Assembly: GCF_005233515.1 (NCBI RefSeq)
Contig: NZ_QFZZ01000006.1
Coordinates: forward strand, 62,001 to 126,000
Source of the DNA: Pseudomonas sp. CFBP13508
Lineage (GTDB): Bacteria; Pseudomonadota; Gammaproteobacteria; Pseudomonadales; Pseudomonadaceae
Direction: 5' to 3'
Length of the DNA stretch: 64,000 bases
A program made the position numbers and the translations under genes. The notes below the pieces were generated by a model. The model searched no databases. It saw only the letters and a list, made by a program, of their open reading frames with translations, and was not told where the DNA came from. Below, in pieces: positions 1-7,524 of this stretch. The stretch's first letter is position 1; every line of letters starts with the position of its first letter.

Positions 1-1509
1 TGGGTCGTCACCCAGGAAAATGGCAGCACGTGAAAGGCTGTTGGTGATGGCCGGACGCTGCTCACTTGGAAGCGGAAATGCGGTGGAGCGGTTTTCCTGG
101 TCGGTCCAGATGACTTCATCGCCATTGATCTCGATGCGATGAGCTAGTGCGTGGCTCCAGCCATAGCCCAGGCCGCAATCGATTTCTACGGCGCTGGTTC
201 TGTAGAGGCGGGTCCACTCAAACGGCAGCAGGCCGTCCAGTTGTCCATCCGTCAGCGTCAATAGTTCTTCGCCAGTGACCATCGAAACAGGGCAGCCGCT
301 GGTGCAAGTATTGGCTGCGGGTTCTGCGCTTTTTTCGGCAGGATTCTTCGCCTGACTCGACACATCATCCGCGACTTTGCCATCGGCAAGCCTGGCGTTT
401 CTCTTGCCATCAAAACGCAACTCGGAAATCCCGTTCCTGACCTTAGCCGTCACCCCCCGCGCCGCCACAGCGGTGTACTTGGCGACATACTCCATAAAAC
501 CATTGATGATCTTGAATACCGACTTCACAAAGCCGATGACTGCATTGAGTACAAGCTCTCCATACTTTTTCAGTCGGGCAGCCAGATAAATGACCCCGGT
601 GCCTTCAGCCGCGATGGTCAGCACGACACCAATGACGATGTCGATCGCAATACCGACAACGATCGCCGTGGTCATCTTCGCTACATCGCCTGCCATTTTC
701 ATCGGCGGCAAGCCCGCCAGCCAGATCACCGCACTGCGTACCAGCAAAAACAAAGCCGCTTCGTCACTTGCCAGCAACATGGCTTTTTTCATGATGTCAG
801 GCGAGCTTTTGGCGACTTTGATCAGTTCGTCTGCGCCAGCGCCGAGATCCTTCGCAAACTTTCCGGGGTCCTGGAGGATGTCGAGCACGAGACTGATACC
901 GTCCCACACGCCCTTGATCGCTTCCCAGCCACCTTCAAGAATGCCGTTGCCGATGGCCATGGCTGTGCCGGAGGTCGAAAGATTCGACCATTGCGGTTTG
1001 AAGCCGGCCCATTCCTTGCGCAGGAAACCTTCAAGGTCCGCAGTCACGCCGCTGTAAGAACTGAAGAGGGCGTCGATCTGCGCCGGGGTCACTTCGTTAT
1101 GGACGCGAATTGTGTAGAACTTGCCGGGCACACCGCCGGTCCATGCGGCTTTGCCTTGCGCGTCGAGTTTGACCTTGCTGACAGCACCACCGTCCACGGC
1201 CACGATTTCGACTTCGATATCGCCGACGGGAATGTCGTAAACCGATTCGAATTTGCTCTCGATCAGCAACGGACCCTTGAGCGGACATTGAGCCACGTTC
1301 GAGGTGAAGTTACCGTCGGTCATGCTCACCGTTTTACTGGTGTTGCCCGCCCTGATGACACGCTCCATGCCCAACAAGGACGGCATGTCCGCGGCACGGC
1401 TACCCTTGTCGAGAGCCTGTGCGTACCAGGTTTTTGTTTGTTCCTGATACAGCTTCAGACTGTCCTTGAAGGTGTTCAGTTGGTTGTCAACAAAGGCAAC
1501 GCGATCCAT
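1..1509 (-). CDS. Rhs-family type VI secretion effector, N-terminal part (runs off the left edge)
   Basis: An open frame of 503 codons starts at ATG 1509 and is still open at base 1, so the C-terminal toxin is not visible. The start overlaps the stop of the upstream DUF4123 gene (TGATG). The first 230 residues are a soluble region with a beta-rich stretch near 95-140. Residues about 240-330 hold two or three hydrophobic helices, as in the pre-Rhs membrane region of Rhs effectors. From about residue 405 the text CTSGCPVSMVTGEELL, then LPFEWTRLYRTS and GLGYGWSH, is the DUF6531 entry to an Rhs/YD-repeat shell. Known family role: the Rhs cage encloses a C-terminal toxin delivered on a VgrG spike. 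The order hcp-vgrG-DUF4123-Rhs fits a VgrG-linked cargo effector. An immunity gene is expected further left, outside the window. Confidence 0.85.
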   Translation of the reverse strand, partial: MDRVAFVDNQLNTFKDSLKLYQEQTKTWYAQALDKGSRAADMPSLLGMERVIRAGNTSKTVSMTDGNFTSNVAQCPLKGPLLIESKFESVYDIPVGDIEVEIVAVDGGAVSKVKLDAQGKAAWTGGVPGKFYTIRVHNEVTPAQIDALFSSYSGVTADLEGFLRKEWAGFKPQWSNLSTSGTAMAIGNGILEGGWEAIKGVWDGISLVLDILQDPGKFAKDLGAGADELIKVAKSSPDIMKKAMLLASDEAALFLLVRSAVIWLAGLPPMKMAGDVAKMTTAIVVGIAIDIVIGVVLTIAAEGTGVIYLAARLKKYGELVLNAVIGFVKSVFKIINGFMEYVAKYTAVAARGVTAKVRNGISELRFDGKRNARLADGKVADDVSSQAKNPAEKSAEPAANTCTSGCPVSMVTGEELLTLTDGQLDGLLPFEWTRLYRTSAVEIDCGLGYGWSHALAHRIEINGDEVIWTDQENRSTAFPLPSEQRPAITNSLSRAAIFLGDDP

Positions 1510-2279
1510 CAGCCTTGCTCCAGAATCAGGTGGTTTATCAATGCTTCTTTAAGATTTTGCGGCGCATCCGGGCGGCGCACGAAGCGGGTGATTTTCAGCT
1601 TCAAATTGTTCTCGGGCCACGCGGTGTAGAGGTCCGGGCGGTCTTCTTCCAGCCATTGCATCAGGTTGCTGACCAGCGTCGCCGGATTGTCCTTGCTCAA
1701 CCCTTCCAACAAGCCCTTCGGCACCTCCCACCACGGCCAGTCCCTGACCTTCGGCACCACCCGCGTGCCCACTTCCAGCGCCTGCCCATTGATCAGATAC
1801 CGCTCAAACACCGGCAGCACTTCTCCAGCCTTTTCCCCAAGCCCCCGCAGAATCGGATAGATATGCCGCCCATCCCAAAACCGGAAAAACACCTCGGTGC
1901 CATCCGGCATTTTTACCTGCGTCAGGCTGCGCAGATGTTCGAACACTTCGTTCGGTTCTGAACGCGACACCGCCAGCCAGCCCCAGTCGAGGGCGTCGGT
2001 TTCGGCGATCCATGGCAGGAAGGCGGAATTGGCTTTGAGTTCGGTGAGGTAGGGCATCACCGGTTGCCAGGTGGAGTAGGGCGTGCCGCCCCAGATCGGG
2101 ATGAGTTGGGCGGTGGGTTCGGTGAGGTACAGGGTTTTCAGGGCGTCGGCGTCGCTGGCCGCGCTGACGATCAGGTACAGGCGCTCGCCGCTTTGCAGCG
2201 GCTGTTGCGCCAGCCAGTCCTTGGGGGTGATTCGTTCAGATGGCACAGGCACCTGCCTTGCATTTTTCGCATTCTTCAC
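1509..2279 (-). CDS. DUF4123 type VI effector adaptor/chaperone
   Basis: A protein of up to 256 residues. It resembles the DUF4123 family, whose members (Tap/Tec adaptors) load a specific effector onto its VgrG. The N-terminal half has the family's SGERLYLIVSAASDADALK-type opening and a region with FFRFWDGRHIYPILRGLG, typical of DUF4123. It lies between vgrG and the Rhs gene and overlaps both: 44 bases with the vgrG end if the GTG at 2279 is used, and one base with the Rhs start. The 2279 GTG has no clear ribosome site. The in-frame GTG at 2246 has AAGG about nine bases upstream and may be the true start, which would shorten the overlap to 11 bases. Inferred role: adaptor for the Rhs protein encoded next. 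Confidence 0.85.
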   Translation of the reverse strand: MKNAKNARQVPVPSERITPKDWLAQQPLQSGERLYLIVSAASDADALKTLYLTEPTAQLIPIWGGTPYSTWQPVMPYLTELKANSAFLPWIAETDALDWGWLAVSRSEPNEVFEHLRSLTQVKMPDGTEVFFRFWDGRHIYPILRGLGEKAGEVLPVFERYLINGQALEVGTRVVPKVRDWPWWEVPKGLLEGLSKDNPATLVSNLMQWLEEDRPDLYTAWPENNLKLKITRFVRRPDAPQNLKEALINHLILEQG

Positions 2280-4278
2280 AGAACGGCGCGTTACGTTTCA
2301 GGGTGTTGATTTGCGCCGGGGTCAGGACCTGGCCAGCCTTGTCGGCATCCGCCTGTTTCAGCACGCCGGGCATCAATGGCGCGGCGCCCGTACCAACGCC
2401 GGGGCTCCCGCCGGAGTTCATGTTGATCACCGGCCCGCTCATGGTCACGCCGCCAGCATCGATCTTGATGAAGCTGCCGCCGCCGACCAGCGTGAGTTCG
2501 GCACCGGCTTCCATCACCACCTTCATGCCACTGCTCAGGTGGATTTCCTGACCTGCGTCGATGAACTGGCCGGTGCCGATCTTGACGTGCTGGTTGACGC
2601 CGACGGTGAGGTGGTCGTTGGCGCGGGTTTCGACTTTGCGGTCGGCGTAGACGGTGTGGTGTTCTTCGGCTTTGAACTCGGTGTAGCTGTTCTTTTCGAC
2701 GGTGTCGTGGCGTTCGTTGCCGACGCGGATTTTCTGGTCGTGCTCGATGTTTTCGTCCCAGTCGCGCTGGGCGTGCAGGTAGATCTGCTCCTGACCTTTC
2801 TTGTCTTCGATGCGCAGTTCGTTGTAGCCGCCACCGCCCATCGAGCTCAGGGTCTTGAAGGTGCTGCGGGTCTTGTTCGCCGGCAGTGGATAGGGGACGG
2901 TGTTTTCCTTGTGGTACAGGCAGCCGCTGATCAGTGGCTGATCGGGGTCGCCTTCAAGGAAGGTGACCAGCACTTCCATGCCGATGCGCGGGATGGCGAT
3001 GCCGCCGTACTGGGCGCCGGCCCAGGCGCTGGAGACGCGCAGCCAGCAGCTGGTCTTGTCGTCGGCCTGGCCTTCGCGGTCCCAGTGGAACTGGACTTTG
3101 ACCCGGCCGTACTCGTCGCAGTGGATTTCTTCACCTTTCGGGCCGGTGACCACCGCGCTCTGGCTGCCGAGAATGCGCGGTTTCGGGTGGCGTAGCGGCG
3201 GGCGATTGGGCACGTCCCACGGCGTGGCCTGGAAGCGGTTGCGGTAACCCTGATGGAAATCGTCTTTCAGCGCGGTGGTGTCGCTGGTCACCGACTCTTC
3301 GAGCACTTGCGGCTGTTTGCCTTCGTGCAGAACTTCGGTGAGCAGCCAGAGGTCGTTCCACTTGGCTTTCGGGTGTTCGGTCAGGGCGAGGAAATGACCG
3401 CTGACCAGCAACGGCTGATCACTCTTGCCTTCGGCCAATTGGAAGTCGCTGCGGTGACGTTCGAGGGCGCGTTTGGCCAAATGCTTGCCGCGCTCGCGGT
3501 CGATGAAGCGGCCCGGGTAATCGTAGTCTTCAAGGTCGGGCAGGGCGTCGCCACGATTTTCGCTTTCCAGGGTCAGGCGCGGTTTTTCGAAATCGTAATC
3601 GCGGCGCGTGGTGCGGCTGGTGCGGGTTTCCATGCGCAGGTCGAAACGCTTGATCACCGGGTTGCTGGCGACCATGCCCGAGTCTTGCTGATAGGGCACA
3701 GGGGCCAGTTTCGGGAACACCGTCTGGTCATCGCCGAAAACGAGCTTGTGCGCGTTGGCGCTGTGCTGGAAGTGGAAGTGAATGCCTTCTTCCTCGCACA
3801 GACGCTGGATGAAGTGCAGATCCGACTCGTCGTATTGCACGCAGTAGATGCGTTCGGGATAGATCGAGCCGGTCTTGAATTCGTAGGCGTTGCCTTGAAT
3901 GCCGTGCTCTTCCAAGACCATGCCGATGATCTTCGGCACGCTGAGGTTCTGAAAGATGCGCTGGTTGATGCGGTGCGCCAGGTACGCCAGTTGCGGGCGC
4001 AAGGTCACCGAATAACGGGTCAGGCGCTTGCCGGAATCGCCTTGCGCGGCGCGGTAGATCTGGCCATGGATGCCGCTGCCGTCAGGCGACAGCTGCAGAA
4101 AGGCCGGTTTGTGCAGCAGGGTTTCGAGGTCCAGCGACGGCTGCTCACTGACCAGCTCCACCTCAAAGACAAAAGGCTGGCTGATGGCTTCCCGGCCGGT
4201 AAGGGTGAATACCTGAAAGTCGGCGGAGAGCCCTTCGATGGTCAGGGCAAAGTGGGTTTCATTGGCCGGCGCGAACAT
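2236..4278 (-). CDS. vgrG: Type VI secretion spike protein VgrG
   Basis: VgrG trimer forms the membrane-puncturing tip of the T6SS tube. The chosen ATG at 4278 has GAGGA seven bases upstream and gives 680 residues; an in-frame start at 4323 exists but lacks a ribosome site. The phage gp27-like head begins with HFALTIEGLSADFQVF and contains the YCVQYDESDLHFIQRLCEEE signature. The gp5-like OB region has IPRIGMEVLVTFLEGDPDQP, the core VgrG motif, and the C-terminal needle has repeated beta strands. The tail ends in a short cysteine-rich stretch (CEECEKCKAGAC), perhaps an adaptor-docking tail. It lies 134 bases downstream of hcp and overlaps the DUF4123 gene, so the three are probably co-transcribed. 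Confidence 0.95.
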   Translation of the reverse strand: MFAPANETHFALTIEGLSADFQVFTLTGREAISQPFVFEVELVSEQPSLDLETLLHKPAFLQLSPDGSGIHGQIYRAAQGDSGKRLTRYSVTLRPQLAYLAHRINQRIFQNLSVPKIIGMVLEEHGIQGNAYEFKTGSIYPERIYCVQYDESDLHFIQRLCEEEGIHFHFQHSANAHKLVFGDDQTVFPKLAPVPYQQDSGMVASNPVIKRFDLRMETRTSRTTRRDYDFEKPRLTLESENRGDALPDLEDYDYPGRFIDRERGKHLAKRALERHRSDFQLAEGKSDQPLLVSGHFLALTEHPKAKWNDLWLLTEVLHEGKQPQVLEESVTSDTTALKDDFHQGYRNRFQATPWDVPNRPPLRHPKPRILGSQSAVVTGPKGEEIHCDEYGRVKVQFHWDREGQADDKTSCWLRVSSAWAGAQYGGIAIPRIGMEVLVTFLEGDPDQPLISGCLYHKENTVPYPLPANKTRSTFKTLSSMGGGGYNELRIEDKKGQEQIYLHAQRDWDENIEHDQKIRVGNERHDTVEKNSYTEFKAEEHHTVYADRKVETRANDHLTVGVNQHVKIGTGQFIDAGQEIHLSSGMKVVMEAGAELTLVGGGSFIKIDAGGVTMSGPVINMNSGGSPGVGTGAAPLMPGVLKQADADKAGQVLTPAQINTLKRNAPFCEECEKCKAGACAI

Positions 4279-4412
4279 CCCTTGTTCCTCGTGCTGTACA
4301 GCGGCGCCCGTCGACGACCGCAAAAAAGCGGCTCAACGTACGCGAAATTCTGGAGGGGCGTAAACAACATCGACCAGCAGAGCTGGCCGATGCGTGTAAC
4401 GGTCAGCCGTAA

Positions 4413-4928
4413 TTAAACGACTGGAGCACGCCAGTCATCGGAACCCGAAGTACCGGATACTTCGTGGGTCCAGGTGATTTTGCGGTAGGTGAACTGCACT
4501 TCTTCCAGGTGGGTGAAGTGCGCGTTGCCTGGATCCTGGCAGTTGTGCATTTTGTTGTTGATGGCGACGATGATCGCGTCTTCCAGTTTGGTGGTGTAGT
4601 AGTGCTCTTGGGTGCCTTGAGCCGAAGTGCGGTACCACTGGATAACGATTTCGCTCATGCGCTCGCCGGAAGTCAGTGCTGCTTGCAGCAGTGGCGAAGC
4701 CTTGTCGTAGACCTTGGTGATCACAACTGGCTTGTGTACGCGCTGACCGGTTGGCTGACCGGATTGCGGGTCACGCGGGATGATCACGTCGTGGGTGAAA
4801 GCCTGAACCATGACCTGGTCTTCGTGGCCTTCCTGGTAGGTGTTGCCAACGGAGTCGGCGGTGAAAGCGCCGGCAGTGATCAGGCCTTGTTTTTCGCCGG
4901 TAACCGACATGTACGCTGGTGTTGCCAT
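4413..4928 (-). CDS. hcp: Type VI secretion tube protein Hcp
   Basis: 171 residues, the usual length for Hcp, which stacks as hexameric rings to form the expelled T6SS tube. The start MATPAYMSVTGEKQG and the segment ITKVYDKASPLLQAAL match the Hcp family, and no signal peptide is present. The ATG at 4928 follows AAGGAGAG at ideal spacing. It heads a minus-strand cluster with vgrG, a DUF4123 adaptor and an Rhs effector. No baseplate or sheath genes follow in the window, so this is an orphan hcp-vgrG island relying on a T6SS apparatus encoded elsewhere, or left of the window. A near-consensus sigma-54 promoter lies about 70 bases upstream. Confidence 0.96.
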   Translation of the reverse strand: MATPAYMSVTGEKQGLITAGAFTADSVGNTYQEGHEDQVMVQAFTHDVIIPRDPQSGQPTGQRVHKPVVITKVYDKASPLLQAALTSGERMSEIVIQWYRTSAQGTQEHYYTTKLEDAIIVAINNKMHNCQDPGNAHFTHLEEVQFTYRKITWTHEVSGTSGSDDWRAPVV

Positions 4929-4997
4929 GGGGTGCTCTCCTTGCGGATAAAGTTAGGGTGCCCGGAGGCGAAATCGCCCGGTGGGTGGCTGAGGCTT

Positions 4998-5013
4998 ATC
5001 AAGGAGCGTGCCA
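4998..5013 (-). promoter_or_regulatory. Sigma-54 (RpoN) promoter of hcp
   Basis: Read on the minus strand the 16 bases are TGGCACGCTCCTTGAT. Against the sigma-54 consensus TGGCACG-N4-TTGC(A/T), every fixed position matches except the C of the -12 GC, which is A. The -24 GG and -12 positions have the obligatory spacing. The implied start site is near 4987, leaving an untranslated leader of about 58 bases before the hcp ATG. RpoN control of hcp genes is established in several Pseudomonas T6SS clusters. Confidence 0.7.
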
Positions 5014-5096
5014 GGTTTTGTGAGATGCCCGGATAGCGGGGGCGCCACGGTGGTTGATCATCATTCAGGGCTATTTTCAGCGGGAAAGTCAGGAGA

Positions 5097-5226
5097 AAGT
5101 GCGCAAGAAGTTGCGCAGTACTGCGCAACTTCTTGCGCACTTGGCTGCAGGGCTTGCACCGCTTGGGCTGCAGAGGACTTAGGCCCTGAAATATTACGAC
5201 CAACTGCGCAACTTCTTGCGCAGTTG
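5097..5226. promoter_or_regulatory. Candidate enhancer-binding-protein sites: three 18-bp dyads upstream of the hcp promoter
   Basis: The 18-mer TGCGCAACTTCTTGCGCA (arms TGCGCAA/TTGCGCA around a 4-base core) occurs three times: inverted at 5100-5117, direct at 5122-5139 and direct at 5205-5222. The first two are arranged head to head and with their flanks make a perfect 46-bp palindrome, 5097-5142, centred on GTAC. Centres of the first two are 22 bp apart, about two helical turns. The sites lie about 90-210 bp upstream of the -24 element, the normal range for activators of sigma-54 promoters. No T-run follows, so this is not a typical terminator. Confidence 0.55.
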
Positions 5227-5250
5227 GGGATTTGCCGGGACCGCGGTGTG

Positions 5251-5278
5251 GCCTTCGCGAGCAGGCTCGCTCCCACGG
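5251..5278. repeat. Single REP sequence
   Basis: One copy of the group's REP element (TTCGCGAGCAGGCTCGCTCC orientation) between the hcp control region and wspA. Unlike most copies in this window it has no inverted partner nearby. Confidence 0.8.
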
Positions 5279-5327
5279 GACAATGTTGCCAGCGAAAGCG
5301 TCTTATAAATGAAACACCGCGCTCGGC

Positions 5328-5333
5328 TATACT
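5328..5333 (+). promoter_or_regulatory. Candidate -10 element of the wsp operon
   Basis: TATACT preceded by C (CTATACT) lies 33 bases before the wspA GTG. No good -35 hexamer sits 16-18 bases upstream. A C just before the -10 with a poor -35 is a feature of sigma-S-type promoters, so RpoS use is possible but unproved. Confidence 0.35.
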
Positions 5334-5365
5334 CCCCGCATTTCGATCAGGCACGAGGATTCACT

Positions 5366-6988
5366 GTGAAGAACTGGACGTTGCGCCAACGCATTTTGGC
5401 GAGCTTTGCGGTGATTATCGCCATCATGCTGTTGATGGTAGTGCTGTCCTATTCGCGGTTGTTAAAGATCGAGGCCAGTGAAAACAGCGTGCGCGACGAT
5501 GCCATCCCCGGCGTCTATTACAGCTCGATGATTCGCGGTGCGTGGGTCGACAGTTATTTGCAGACCCAGGAGCTGCTCGGCCTCAAGGAAGGCCAGGGCA
5601 TTTCCAGCGAAGACGCTGCCGACTACAAGGCGTTCGAGGCGCGGCTGCAAGAGCAGATGGCCAACTATCGCAAGACCATGGCCACTGATGAAGACCGATC
5701 CGAGTTCGCCCTGTTCGAGAAATACCACGACACCTACATCGAGATTCAGAACGCTGTGCTGGACCTGCGCAGTCGCAATCTTGAAGCGGATGCGGTCAAG
5801 TTATTCAACGAAAAACTGACCCCGGCGTGGTACGCGGGGCGCATGAAACTCAATGACATCATTGGCGAAAACAAAGTCGTCGCTGATACCGCCATGGCCA
5901 ATATCGACGACGCGGTGGCAACGGCCAAAGTCAGCATGGTCATTTCCCTGCTGGTCGCGGTGCTGGCCGCCGGTCTCTGTGGGCTGCTGTTGATGCGCGC
6001 GATCATGGCGCCCATGAACCGCATCGTGACCATCCTCGACATCATGCGCACCGGCGATCTGAGTTCGCGCCTGAACCTCGATCGCAAGGATGAGTTCGGC
6101 GCGGTCGAAACCGGCTTCAACGACATGATGACCGAGCTGACGTCGCTGGTATCCCAGGCCCAGCGCTCCTCGGTGCAGGTGACCACCTCGGTGACCGAGA
6201 TCGCCGCCACGTCCAAGCAGCAACAAGCCACCGCCACCGAAACCGCAGCGACTACCACCGAAATCGGCGCAACCTCTCGCGAAATCGCCGCGACCTCGCG
6301 GGATCTGGTGCGCACCATGACCGAAGTGTCCACCGCTGCCGATCAGGCCTCGGTGCTCGCCGGCTCCGGCCAGCAAGGCCTGGCGCGCATGGAAGACACC
6401 ATGCACTCGGTCATGGGCGCGGCGGATCTGGTCAACGCCAAACTGGCGATCCTCAACGAGAAGGCCGGCAACATCAATCAGGTGGTGGTGACCATCGTCA
6501 AGGTCGCCGACCAGACCAACCTGCTGTCGCTCAACGCAGCGATCGAAGCCGAGAAGGCCGGCGAGTACGGCCGCGGTTTTGCCGTGGTCGCCACCGAAGT
6601 CCGGCGCCTGGCCGATCAGACCGCCGTGGCCACCTACGACATCGAACAGATGGTTCGCGAGATCCAGTCGGCGGTGTCGGCCGGCGTGATGGGCATGGAC
6701 AAGTTTTCCGAAGAAGTACGCCGCGGCATGTCGGAAGTGCAGCAGGTCGGCGAGCAGCTGTCGCAGATCATCCATCAGGTGCAGGCACTGGCGCCGCGCG
6801 TGCTTATGGTCAACGAAGGCATGCAGGCCCAGGCCACTGGCGCTGAGCAGATCAACCATGCGCTGGTGCAGTTGGGCGATGCCAGCAGCCAGACCGTCGA
6901 ATCGCTGCGTCAGGCCAGTTTCGCTATCGACGAACTGAGTCAGGTGGCCGTCGGCCTGCGCAGCGGCGTTTCGCGATTCAAAGTCTGA
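5366..6988 (+). CDS. wspA: Wsp surface-sensing methyl-accepting chemoreceptor WspA
   Basis: 540 residues from the GTG at 5366, which follows CGAGGA; an in-frame ATG at 5309 has no ribosome site and would put a polar tail before the membrane helix. The order is: short cytosolic N-terminus, TM1 (about 8-28), a periplasmic four-helix sensor region of about 160 residues, TM2 (about 190-210), HAMP, then a long coiled-coil signalling domain with the hairpin tip VADQTNLLSLNAAIEAEKAG. WspA is the receptor of the Wsp pathway and responds to surface growth and envelope stress, activating the WspE kinase. It overlaps wspB by one base (TGATG). In P. fluorescens SBW25, wsp mutations give wrinkly spreaders. 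Confidence 0.96.
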   Translation: MKNWTLRQRILASFAVIIAIMLLMVVLSYSRLLKIEASENSVRDDAIPGVYYSSMIRGAWVDSYLQTQELLGLKEGQGISSEDAADYKAFEARLQEQMANYRKTMATDEDRSEFALFEKYHDTYIEIQNAVLDLRSRNLEADAVKLFNEKLTPAWYAGRMKLNDIIGENKVVADTAMANIDDAVATAKVSMVISLLVAVLAAGLCGLLLMRAIMAPMNRIVTILDIMRTGDLSSRLNLDRKDEFGAVETGFNDMMTELTSLVSQAQRSSVQVTTSVTEIAATSKQQQATATETAATTTEIGATSREIAATSRDLVRTMTEVSTAADQASVLAGSGQQGLARMEDTMHSVMGAADLVNAKLAILNEKAGNINQVVVTIVKVADQTNLLSLNAAIEAEKAGEYGRGFAVVATEVRRLADQTAVATYDIEQMVREIQSAVSAGVMGMDKFSEEVRRGMSEVQQVGEQLSQIIHQVQALAPRVLMVNEGMQAQATGAEQINHALVQLGDASSQTVESLRQASFAIDELSQVAVGLRSGVSRFKV

Positions 6989-7524
6989 TGAGCGACATCA
7001 TCGCCAAGCGTGGCGCCGCACCAGTGGCGAAGCAGGCACTGTTTCTGCTGTTTCGCATCGGCAACGAGCGTTACGCCCTGCGCGCCACTGAAGTGGCCGA
7101 AGTGCTGCCGCGCCTGCCGCTGAAACCGATTGCCCGGGCGCCGCATTGGGTGGCCGGGGTGTTTGCCTATCGCGGTGCGGTGGTGCCGGTGATTGATCTC
7201 AGCGCGCTGACTTTTGGCCAGCCCGCCGAGGCGCGGACCAGCACGCGGCTGGTGCTGGTCAATTATCAGCCGGATCAAGCGCAAGCAGCGCAATGGCTCG
7301 GGCTGATTCTCGAGCAGGCCACCGACACGCTGCGCTGTCATCCGGACGATTTTCAGCCCTACGGCCTCGATAACCGCGAGGCGCCGTACCTCGGTCCGGT
7401 GCGCGAAGATGCGCAGGGATTGCTGCAATGGGTGCGGGTCAATGACTTGCTCGATGACGCCGTGCGCAGCTTGCTGTTGCCCGATCCGCCGCGTGATCCG
7501 GCGCAGCTTGAGGCGCAGCCATGA
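6988..7524 (+). CDS. wspB: CheW-like coupling protein WspB
   Basis: 178 residues, a single CheW domain with FRIGNERYALRATEVAEVLP and the following GVFAYRGAVVPVIDLSALTF, the core CheW signature. It couples the WspA receptor to the WspE kinase and is one of two CheW proteins in this operon (with WspD). The start overlaps the wspA stop, and its end overlaps wspC by four bases (ATGA), indicating tight translational coupling. A run of basic residues precedes the domain. Confidence 0.94.
   Translation: MSDIIAKRGAAPVAKQALFLLFRIGNERYALRATEVAEVLPRLPLKPIARAPHWVAGVFAYRGAVVPVIDLSALTFGQPAEARTSTRLVLVNYQPDQAQAAQWLGLILEQATDTLRCHPDDFQPYGLDNREAPYLGPVREDAQGLLQWVRVNDLLDDAVRSLLLPDPPRDPAQLEAQP

Noticed and set aside
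377..1629. Plus-strand frames in the first 1.6 kb as genes
   Set aside because: They lie opposite a continuous 503-codon minus frame with recognisable Rhs features and start coupling to the DUF4123 gene.
5097..5142. 46-bp palindrome as a terminator for hcp or wsp
   Set aside because: No T-run on either strand, it lies upstream of both genes, and the same half-unit recurs 66 bases away, which points to protein binding.
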